Assembly: GCA_014871385.1 (NCBI GenBank)
Contig: CM026432.1
Span: 947,194-1,011,193 of the forward strand
Length of the DNA stretch: 64,000 bases
Direction: 5' to 3'
DNA from: Ceratodon purpureus
Lineage: Eukaryota > Streptophyta > Bryopsida > Pseudoditrichales > Ditrichaceae
The position numbers and the translations under genes were made by a program. Of this stretch, positions 1 through 9,505 are shown piece by piece (position 1 is the first letter of the stretch; the number at the start of each line of letters is the position of its first letter). Below the pieces are notes generated by a model. The model was given only the letters and a program-made list of their open reading frames with translations. It searched no databases and was not told the origin of the DNA.

Positions 1-78
1 AAGAGGTAGTAGGGGAGGCTTATTTAGGTGAAATAAAAATATTTAGACTTTATTTCAAATGTAGTTGTTGTTCTACAG

Positions 79-587
79 AGTTGACAATGAAGACGGATCC
101 ACAACCTTTTTCGTATGTGATGGAAAATGGAGCATCTCGTCTTCATACAATCACAAATGATGAAGCTATAAATTCAAAGAAAGAAATGGAGGAAGAAGGG
201 GGAAAATTCAAGGCATTGGAAATTCAAGCATTGAACAACAAGATAGAGGAAAAAGTTCGAGAAAATCTAGAAGAATTACAATCCTTAAGGTTTCGGCAAG
301 CAAAAATGGACGCAGATGTTGTAAGATCTCATCTCAAACGCATTGAGAGAGGAAAGGAGCTTCAAGCCAAGGAAGACAAAGTTCTTGCAAAATCAATTAC
401 ATTTCAAAGTTCAAATGTTCATAATGAAACTAGGAAAAGAAAAGGAATCGAAGAACTTGGAGGTGGCACACACACTCAAACACATAAGAAACCAGATCCA
501 TTGCCCAAGTTTACTATAAAACCTAAAGAAAAACAATGGAAAATCAAACCATCAAACGAATTAGGTTTAGACTACGATTCTGATTAG
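79..587 (+). CDS. Last exon of an unrecognised coiled-coil protein gene (5' part outside window)
   Basis: A splice acceptor (pyrimidine-rich run ending in CAG at 76-78) opens a reading frame that runs to TAG at 585-587. It encodes about 169 residues. The middle is strongly charged and helical (KALEIQALNNKIEEKV, then Glu/Leu/Arg-rich heptads), which predicts a coiled coil. It is followed by a basic stretch (TRKRKGIEEL) that could be a nuclear signal, and a tail ending in LGLDYDSD. The frame is open from the acceptor, and the first ATG (87) lies just after it, so this is more likely a terminal exon than a complete gene. I do not recognise the family. Composition is lysine/glutamate rich and AT-rich compared with the next gene. 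It could be the C-terminus of a nuclear scaffold or chromatin protein, but nothing in the sequence decides this. Confidence 0.5.
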
Positions 588-1047
588 TTTTTTCAAATAT
601 ATCCAACATTTTTTATAATCCCACTTAATACATATAATTCATTTTCAACATCATATCTTATATTCTAATACATTATTTATTCACATAAAGAGCAAGTACT
701 ATAATACAATAGCAATGTTGTCAACCTTAAACATCATATCTAATTCTTTAGAAAAAATAAGATCCCATCTCAAAAATTTAATTTTTTGATTTCAACATTA
801 AGAAAGACACCTAAAATAACCTAAATTAACTTTAAAACACAATCATAACAATTTTTAAAATTTTTTAAATCTCATATTTTCATTTCTCTATCCTTATAAT
901 TTCCGATTATTTATATTTTCATAATTATTAATTATTTATTTATGAATGAACCTGCTACTCAATACAGTATCTATCTGTTCCTCCCTTTCACTCACATAGC
1001 GTGTCCTGTAAATCACGAAGCGTAAATTCTCTAGCGTAAAGCACCAG

Positions 1048-1112
1048 AACGTCCCCAACGCTCCCCTCACGCTCCCTCGACGCTCCCTGGACGCTCCCCC
1101 AACGCTCCCCTG
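1048..1112. repeat. Short degenerate tandem repeat, core ACGCTCCC(C)
   Basis: About six copies of a 9-12 bp unit with core ACGCTCCC (variants with CGACGCTCCCTGG or AACGCTCCCC) sit in the probable promoter or leader of the CLPT-like gene. The copies are imperfect. No function can be read from the sequence. Confidence 0.6.
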
Positions 1113-1385
1113 GTTCCCGCACTGAGAGGAACACTCTGTCTCTCTGTCTCTCTCGCTCGCTCTGGGAGGCTTGGTGTGCATGAGAGTGTGTTGCCTGTCT
1201 CGGCCCCCTCGCATCGAAATTTATCCAACTCTATCCAAATCCCCACCCCCACCACCTCACCACGCCCGGCATCAACTCCATCGTCATTTGCATTACCTCC
1301 GCCATAGCTGTTCCCTTCAACCAGGCTTGGTACCGCCACAGGGGAGGAGACACGACACAGGGAGTCTGGGGGAGCGGGGCCAAGG

Positions 1386-1428
1386 GGGAGGAGGGGAGGA
1401 GGGGAGGAGGGGAGGAGGGAGGGGGTGC
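1386..1428 (+). repeat. GGGGAGGA purine tract with G-quadruplex potential
   Basis: Repeated GGGGAGGAGG units on the plus strand, within 70 bases upstream of the CLPT start codon. Four or more runs of at least three or four G are spaced by one to three bases, which is compatible with a G-quadruplex in DNA or in the 5' leader. This is a compositional observation only. Confidence 0.5.
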
Positions 1429-1455
1429 CATTTGAGCGTATCGACCTTCGTGGCT

Positions 1456-2941
1456 ATGGCGTCGTCCGCGCTGCTCCGCGCCTGCTGCACGCCGGCCACT
1501 GCTGCGGTGTCGGGCGTTTCGCAGCCTCCGCGGGCGTGTAATGGCAATGCTAGGTTGAGTCAATTGAGCTGGAGCGGGTGCGTTGCTGGGCCGTTGTTGA
1601 ATTCTGCTGTTAGGGTTTCGCGGAGGCAGGAGCGGGTTGGTGGTGGGGTCGTGGCTATGGTGCTGCCGGTTGGGGACGTCGCGTAAGTGTGCTTTGGTGG
1701 GTTTTGTTGGGATTGGTTTGAATTTGTGGGATTGCGGTTTTGGTGGTGGAGGGATGGATTGTGGTTGTTGGGGTTGGGGGTTGGGGGTTGGGGGGGAGTT
1801 GTGTTCTGAGGAGGTGTGTTTTTTGTGTGGTGGCAGAGTGGACGCGCCGAAGGTGAATTGGGAGGCTAGGGCTGTGAAGTCGTTCAGCATGGGGGAGTTG
1901 GAAGCGAGGAAGTTGAAGTACCCGAACACTGGGACTGAGTCGCTTCTGTTGGGAATTCTTACTGAAGGTGAGGTTTCTTGTGGTGAGCAGCGAGGTTTGG
2001 TTGTGGAGTGAATGGTTGGATTCGGTGGTTGAGTGTTGATCGGTTTCTTCGGATTTGGGTATTTTTTATGTGTAGGTACAAGTGAAGCAGCTAGGTATCT
2101 GAGAAGAAATGGCGTGACGTTGTTTGGAGCCAAGGAGGAGATAATTAAGCTGCTTGGGAAGGCTGACATGTATTTCTTCAGTCCTGAGCATCCACCTCTC
2201 ACTAGCTCCGCTCAGAAAGCTTTGGCCTTCGCTGCTGATCCGAAGAACATACCTGGTAATTTTATACTTGTATTTCTTTTAAAATTATTTTCGTATGCTA
2301 ATCAAATGGAGCTGTGGGTATCAGCTGATATTGGGGGTTTAGGGTTTAGATTTGGACATTCTGGATGGGGTGGCAGGAGCTTAGATATTTTCTTTGGAAT
2401 ATATATCAAGCCGCATATGAAGTCTCGTAACTGGTTCCCGTGAATCTGTTGACTTCCAGTCTTTTGTAGGAATAGTGGACATGAACGAGTGGAAATGGCA
2501 TGTCCTTGTGAGCAATTTGCTGTTAGTGAATTCCTTTTGGCGTTTCGTGTTGTATACAGAGGGTGTCACCAGCGAAGAACTGAGCACAACGATGATAGTG
2601 CTTGGAATCTGGGCTCAGAAAGGTGCGGCAGGTCAAAAAGTTCTTGAGGCCCTTGGAATCAACGATGAGAAGATCGCCGAGCTTGCTGCTACTGTAAGTG
2701 TATCCTTCTAGTGATGATGCATTGTTGGGCTATGAGTGATTTGTTTGATTGATCGATTAGACTTCTAAAGGGTATGCAATCAGTAGTTTCCTTGATTTAT
2801 GTTGATATTGTGTATGCCTGTTATGAGTGATCTATTCCCTTTTTATTTCAAGTTGTTTTGCTTTGAACTGATTTTTACATTTTCTTGCAGATGAAAAACT
2901 CGCCCAACAAAAGAGGAAGCTATCAACAATTAGTACAGTAG
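1456..2941 (+). CDS. CLPT: CLPT1/CLPT2-like plastid Clp protease accessory protein (Clp-N domain)
   Basis: The five exons are 1456-1682, 1837-1967, 2076-2255, 2560-2693 and 2891-2941. All have GT-AG introns and together encode 240 residues in frame. The first 75 residues are Ser/Arg/Ala rich with few acids (MASSALLRACCTPATAA), as in a chloroplast transit peptide. The rest is a Clp amino-terminal (ClpN) domain: FSMGELEARKL, TGTESLLLGILTEG, YLRRNGVTLFGAK and the second half-repeat GVTSEELSTTMIVLGIW. There is no AAA ATPase domain. Length (238-241 in Arabidopsis) and architecture match CLPT1/CLPT2, which bind the stromal ClpPR protease core. The start was chosen because translation from it gives the transit peptide. 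The last exon is short and its frame could be read differently, so the final 16 residues are the least certain part. A truncated ClpC is an alternative, but the stop after one ClpN domain argues against it. Confidence 0.88.
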
Positions 2942-4392
2942 ATAGACAGTCATTTTTCAGTTTTGGCCAGTCTTCTAGGACCTAAATTCATTGTAAAAGA
3001 GTAATCGTTGGTCAACTTGATGCATTAGATAATCTTTTTGGAGCACTATGGGAATTTCGTTTGGATGGGCCTGTTCTTGTTCTTCATCCACTCCATGAAT
3101 TAGTTTTTCTATTCAGGGTTTTGCATGAAGTGGGATCATGCTCAACTGTCCCAGGCCTGCGGTCTGATACTGCTTCCGATTCCAAAACAGAAATGTACTG
3201 GAGCTTCTAATGCTGAAGTTGGGATCTAGGATCTCTGCAGAGGTTTGTTCGTGACCTCAAGCGATGACGCAGAAGTGCGGGAGTGAATTCCTGAGTGGGA
3301 CGGATTAGCGAGTTATTTCCAGTGTCGATTTTATGATTTGGTGCTGTCAATGGGTCAGCATCTAATTACAGGGACCCTGTTATTCTGGCCATTTCAGTTA
3401 CAGACTATCACTAGGCAATCTAGTGATAACACTGGACATTTCTTGTATTTCCTAGGATCCCTTCCGTTCCTCTCTCATGGCGGGGTCACTGGAAACACAT
3501 ATTCTGTACTAATGTTCACTCGACCTATCCGTTTTCTGTATTTTCTAGACCGATGTCTTGGAAGTTTCTTCTTTCTGCTTTTTGTTTTCTAACCCGAGGT
3601 TATTACTAACGAAAGTATCTAGTCTGCTGTACTAATTTATTTTGCGAGAGCTGGAAATTTTCGAAATAGTACCAGTCAGGATATACCTCGTAGTCTCACA
3701 TTACATCTGCTCACTTGAGTATTGAGTTTTTGTCACGATGTTTGGGAGTTTACTTCAGGCTTCTGTATCAAAGCCTAATCATGTCTTGACAAGTACTTTT
3801 GCTACCTTATTTGGCTTGACTAGAATGGTCACAGAGAAAGTGCGTCAACCTTGCGAAGTCTTGTCGCCTAAATCACAATTCTGCAGCTCAAGTTAGTTTT
3901 TTTAGGCCCAAAGGCCAAAATACAGCCCATTGCCCACGAATTCCAGTCGCAGTGCATGGTACAGTGAAGGAACTGGAAAACTTTGAAAGGCAAGAACTTG
4001 CTCAAGAATTGATGTGTTTTGGAATTTCAATTTGTGTCAGATTGCTAGTGAAGTAAACTTTAATATCACAAAATAATGTACATATAAACCTGAAAATCAA
4101 ATAAGCATTTGTATTATTGTTATACAATATCTACCACTTGGTACCCCCACACCTAAATTTGGTCATGTCAGTGTCGAATTACACCAAAGAGACTTTTAAG
4201 TACACAATTTGAAAAGCCTAAATTAGTTACCATTTCGGTTTAATACTTGGTGTAGTTGATGCCTCTTTCTACTAGTGATTGCATTAAAAAATGTGTACAA
4301 TATGCTTATGGAATGAATGGTACTTCCCACCTTCCCAATATAGGCTCATCATTGAGAACTATGCACCCAAAATTGCGAACCATTGAATGTGA

Positions 4393-4707
4393 CATTAATT
4401 AATTAATGTTGGCCTCATGAGGGGGAGGGGGTGTGACGTGGAGGGGGTGTGATGTGGCATGGTGATGGTATGGCACGGTAATGGTATATGATGGTATGTG
4501 ATGGTATGGTGATTTGGGGATTTGTCCCATATTGTTTGCAAATGCAGAGGAGGTGACGAAGTACATAGAATGGGAGTTGATGGAGGAGAAGTATCAAATG
4601 CAAAATTCCTTTTTTTGAGTTTATTTTGACTTAATATATAAATATCACGTGGCACCCCTCAAGGGGGTCCACATGGCACCCCTTAAGGCCCCATTAATTA
4701 ATTAATG
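4393..4707. repeat. Candidate non-autonomous element flanked by CATTAATTAATTAATG palindromes
   Basis: The 16-base palindrome CATTAATTAATTAATG occurs at 4393-4408 and again at 4692-4707. The adjacent inner bases are also inverted (TTGGCCTCATGAGGG on the left against CCCTTAAGGCCCC on the right). The interior carries GATGGTAT-type simple repeats and two copies of a GTGGCACCCCT-like unit (around 4649-4683). This looks like a miniature inverted-repeat element or a relic of one. No target duplication was clearly identified. Confidence 0.35.
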
Positions 4708-5646
4708 GGGCCAAAAGAGCACTGTGACACTATGTAGAGCATATGTAACATGCTGCACATTACTCAGAGGCCTATAAATATCCAAGAATGTCCAAGAGGG
4801 CTATTGTGGAAAGTTGTAAAAAATAGTGGATTTGGATCTCACTGATGATGAATTAAGCCGATGCTATTGATGCTATTGTGGGAGGAATTCTGAAGCCCTG
4901 TCACTGCACAAAGACTCACCTCATGGTTAAAATACATGCAAGGTAAACTCAAAATGAGGCGATGCACTGGCGTCTTATACCTCCAATAAACCACCAACTC
5001 TATTTCTGAATGACACCATTAGATCAGTGAAATGAAACTGATTCTTTGCTATTGTGCAATGTAGACTCTGGTCTTATCCAGTACAGTACTTCACTTTCTA
5101 CACAGCTTCAAGCCGCAAGTAACAATGCACCGCTTGGCATCCGCAGAAGTCCCAAGTTGCCCTTTCCCTTGGACTCCGAACAGTGGTCACTTCGTCCGAA
5201 CTTTCTCTAGATCAGCTTTTACTTCTTTCTTCATTTTATTCTTTTGTTTGTTAAGTTGTTTTTCTGTGCAGAGAATAAAGGCACAGTGACCAATATCAGT
5301 GTTGTTGTGTGTTTTTTAAAGCATGGCTACTACAGTACAACAGTGCTCTTTCCCGGATTCCCATGGCATGCAACTCCAGGAATAGAGAGTGGAATGGGGA
5401 GCCCAATGCCCATTGACCTCCGATGTCACTCATGCTCCTCCACGATCATCTTTCTCTTCTTCAATCGTATCAGTTACATTAATGTAGTAGTAGACTGTAG
5501 TAGTACCTACCTACCAGGTTGACATTACACTAGTTGATGCTCATCTGAATGATTCACTTCACTGTTCCGGGCTCCAGCCACAGTGCTGTCTAGACACCGT
5601 TTTTGAGCCATTCCATGTTTTTATTGCATAGGATAGTAAAATGTTA

Positions 5647-5748
5647 CTCCCTCTGTCCCATAATGACTTTCTCATAGGTTCTCTAAAATCTACCTCTGCA
5701 GATAGATTTGAGAGAACCTACGAGAAAGTCATTATGGGACAAAGGGAG
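5647..5748. mobile_element. Stowaway-type (Tc1/mariner) MITE, 102 bp hairpin
   Basis: The left end begins CTCCCTCTGTCCCATAATG and the right end is its near-perfect inverse (CATTATGGGACAAAGGGAG). The inverted repeats extend about 45 bases on each side, so nearly the whole element folds into a hairpin. It is flanked by a TA dinucleotide on each side (5645-5646 and 5749-5750), the target duplication of Tc1/mariner elements. The CTCCCTC-GT-CC terminus matches the Stowaway consensus known from flowering plants. There is no coding capacity. Confidence 0.85.
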
Positions 5749-8700
5749 TAGAACTTTTTTCTTGCGTAATCATCATTGTATCCTTGTGCACTTTTAGTCA
5801 TGCATTCCAAATTTCAATTTCAAAAGAGAACAAATACATTTTTGGTGGATTTTTACAATGAATTTTCATGGTTTTAAAATGATGTTTTATTGCAAACACT
5901 TAGTGATGAGTTTTTTCTGATTCAAATAAGCAAATATATAGGGACCATTCATATACACAACTTTCATAATTAAAAATATCCCATTAAGAAATTGTATCTA
6001 ACTCTTAGTAAGAACTCAATATGAGGTGTCTTGTATTAATTCCTAAAGTTCTTTGATACTACATTGTGGTTGTTTTCAATGGTAGCTTTCCAATGGCACA
6101 ATTATCAATACAATTGAAGTTAAGATGCAAAAGTTATGGGTCTTATACAGGTATCCACTAACCAATGACAATCTTCAATTTTTTGGCCAAGTTGCCCTCT
6201 ATTCACAATGGCATAAAGTGACAAGACTAAATTTCAAAGAATGGACACTTGCAAAATAATGGGCCCAATATTTTTTCATCCATACTCATTGACAATGGTT
6301 TTCATCAAATAGACGTTTCTCATCTATCTAATAGTTTCTATTTATGAGGATTGTCTTCGTTCCTTCAAAGTTTCATCCAAGTGAAAGTTATCATCTATAA
6401 CTTAGTTTGCTTCTAAAATTCATTTTCCATCTATAAAAATTTACATTCTATCTTTAGTTTTCATTTGAACTTAGCATATTTATCTAGTTTCTGTGACATT
6501 GCATGAGTTCCATCCACAAAGCCTTCTATTACCAAAACTTTCTTTTTAATTTATTGGAAATTATACCATTTGTACTTCAAAAATTTCCCAAAATTTGAGT
6601 TTTACTCCAATTTCATATAAATTTGTAGTGATTTTTTTTCTCATTGACAAGAACATATCTCCACTTCATATTTTAAATTGGACATATTTAGATTACCCTT
6701 TTGTTAGTTTTAAATTTGAAGTACGTAAGGCATTTCCACCATACCCCCATTGACTAAAACAAGATGTGTTTCCTTTTCTTAGCACGAATAGGGTTCAAAC
6801 TTAGTGATTGTATATTTAATTTTGACACCTATATGAATTTAAAACCCTTCATATGTTTAAAATATTTGCAAAATATATTTTTTGGGCATCAAAACTCACG
6901 TATATTGCTCGGGAAATGTAAAAGAAATAATTTTCCAATGGATTCAAACCTTATCAACTTCCAATAGGTATGGTAGATTGTGCTCTAATTTGGTATGTGC
7001 CTTTAAGACAAGGTCGATACAAGATCATGCAGATTGATATTCCATTCTACGTCTAAATTTAGAAATTAATAGGTCGTTATGAGTTAGATCATGTTTTTTT
7101 TTGTAGTTTTGGCTCTTCAAACACCAAGAAACTTTAGGGGTTAACATTCTCTTGTTCTACAAATTGTAGGATGAAGTGTTACTCTTTTATTCTAGAGAAG
7201 TGTATTTTGGCATAATGAACATTCCACCTTTCAAAGATCTTGGAATATTCATTCTCATAGAATACATGGATGTCAGAGGAAAGAATGACCTCTTGTTATG
7301 CATTTTATGAAGTGGAGAATGGTAATTTAGGTAAGCCCTACTTGAATAAAGTAATTTGTTTTTTAAAACTTTCTCAACCATGGATACCACTACTATGTTT
7401 TAAGTGCCAAATCAATCCAATGTGGAATGCCATTTTGTTCATCTTTTAAATGGCAAAGTCTCGCAAAAAAAGAATAATGGAAGGACTTGAGGTACCCTAT
7501 GTTTGTCTTCTTGTTTTGTATAGATCTTATTTGTAATCTTGTTAATTGAAACAGATCTTTTATAAACTAGGCTTGTAATCAAATAAATAAAATTAATTGC
7601 AATGATGGAATATCTCTTCAAATCTAAAATTAGTTTTTAAAAGGAAAATAGATATTGTGGGGTATCAAGGATTATAAAATTTGATTAAAAAAATAAATTA
7701 TGATTATTTATGGACTTTATTGTTCTTATTATTATCATTGGTTTACCATGACTCGTGATCTTTTTTTGAATTTATGTGAAGGCCTTATGTCACAACTTAC
7801 TTATAATTCTTTTGATTCAAGGATGGTGCCTATTTACACTGTTATCATCTAAGCACAAAATACTTCCAGCATCTTTGGATTGATGCCCAATTTTTTTTGT
7901 ATAAATAGGCCTAAGTTTCATTGTAGTAGCACTATTTATAGTAAAAGTCATTGCTAGTTATAAAACACAGTCCTTTATTTATTCATTTATTTCTGAAACC
8001 AAATTACCTTATGATTCGAACTGTCCATTGCATAGGACATTCCACGTGAAAAAGAGAAACAGGAGAATGGAAAAAGCAAAGGAAGACTCAACCAGAATCT
8101 GACAAAGAAGAAGAGAGAAAATGGTAAAGGACAAAAGGGGCAGAATACTGCTACTAACTGAACTATACTAAACTGGAAGGTAAAAGATGAAGCACAGTAA
8201 CATCAAAAATTACTCACGCACGTAAATCCCCTGCTTGACCATAGACTGAAAGATGCCTCCCCAGGCTGCTGACAATTGAACGCCCTGGAATCCTGATTGG
8301 CAAATAAAACAACACAAATTAATCATCAAATAAATAAATCAAAAATCAAAAATCAGAAATAAAAATAAATAAAAATAAAAACCATAAAACGATTGAAAGA
8401 AAACAATACAAGATGTAGATCTACTAAGTTCAGGTTGAAACCACTCGTAATTTTCATGTAAGTAATGTGGTAGGACACATACTAATATTCATGATCGATC
8501 TGGGTATGACTGCCTATCCGGAGTTTGTAGCGAAGAGCAATTGAAAGGAATGATATTGAGTTACAACGTGTTCCTTAAACGACGCATGATGCTAACACTG
8601 GCAGAGCTCCTTCCAGACTTGCAGACTTGCAGTGGTGGATTTGGTTGCGGGCTTGTGAGATTGTGCATCCGGCAATCTAGTTGCAGTCACTGCATTTGGT

Positions 8701-8813
8701 GTGCTCTCAACTTTCAAGTCTCGAGCAATCTGGTTGGGATCTCTCTCTCTCTCTCGGTCGGTGGAAGCTTCGTTCCGCCCTCACACGATGCTTCCTGCCA
8801 TTGCAACTTAGAG

Positions 8814-8841
8814 CATCATCATCATCATCATCATCATCATC
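8814..8841. repeat. (CAT)n microsatellite
   Basis: About nine uninterrupted CAT/TCA trinucleotides. A CT-rich dinucleotide run lies about 80 bases upstream, near 8731-8755. Both lie in the probable 5' flank of the NPR-like gene. Confidence 0.9.
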
Positions 8842-9505
8842 GCAGTGACATCCACACTAGCTCTGGACTCTACACTTTCATGGCCCCTTTCCAGTGGGAG
8901 TAAGTTGCAGAATATGATACTTCCTTCATCGTTTCCTTGCTCACTGTTAGCTTCACTTCCACAAACCATGTCTTCAGTGCTTGCTCGGAGGATATGTTTG
9001 GGGCGACCTCAACAAGGATATCATGTCTAGATTTAATTCACTCGTTCGTTGGTTTGGTCAGTGCTATGTGTCGTTTTCTCTCTTGGAGTTTGGAGCTGGA
9101 CATGGAGGGTATGTCTGAATTTCGGCTTGGTGGTTTAGTATGAAAGTTGCTTGATCATTTCCCTTGGTCGGAGTTTTCTTCATTGGGACACCATGTGGGT
9201 TGGCTCAGAGTGGGGGGTTTGCTGAGATGGGTAGCGGTTTATGGGTGGCAAATTCGTCTTTGAGAGGCGACTTCTCACATCTTGGGCATCTTCGACAAAG
9301 AGCACAGGCGGTGAGGGTGGAAAGTGACCATTTGGTGAATTGGGGGAGATCAACACAGCAGCCTTTGGTGGCTCCTGGAAGCCTGTTGTTTCTTCGAGTT
9401 TTCTGGAAAACGTTTAACGGAGGTTGATAGATAGTTTTGTAGAGAGGGGTGTTGGAGGAAGAGGATTGCAGGGGAGCAAGCAGGTTAAGCTTCCAGGGAT
9501 TAGCC

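Larger units (their letters stand above)
588..1455. other. Intergenic / 5' region before the CLPT gene
   Basis: No gene seen. 588-950 is AT-rich. From about 1040 the base composition switches to GC-rich, with short tandem CGCTCCC-type repeats, a CT-rich run near 1138-1160 and a GGAGG-repeat tract near 1386-1428. This fits the promoter and 5' leader of the following gene. Reading frames seen here on the minus strand are by-products of the GC-rich composition. Confidence 0.6.
2942..9505. other. Long intergenic region between CLPT and NPR genes
   Basis: 2942-3600 is probably the 3' UTR or downstream flank of CLPT. 3600-5640 holds no convincing gene but includes a repeat with AT-palindromic ends (4393-4707). 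5647-5748 is a hairpin MITE. 5750-8500 is AT-rich with only short random frames. From about 8540 composition becomes more genic and includes microsatellites. 9100-9505 is probably the NPR 5' leader or promoter. No RNA gene was recognised. Confidence 0.5.

Noticed and set aside
1231..2202. 323-codon minus-strand frame opposite the CLPT gene
   Set aside because: Proline/serine-rich shadow of GC-rich exon and promoter DNA. The plus strand has a conserved spliced gene here.
7134..7144. TTTAGGGGTTAA resembling the right end of the TTAA elements
   Set aside because: No matching left end or subterminal similarity nearby, so chance is likely.
8218..8300. Exon-like minus-strand segment reading GVQLSAAWGGIFQSMVKQG
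   Set aside because: Bounded by weak splice-like sites, but no neighbouring exons and no family recognised. Possibly a gene fragment.
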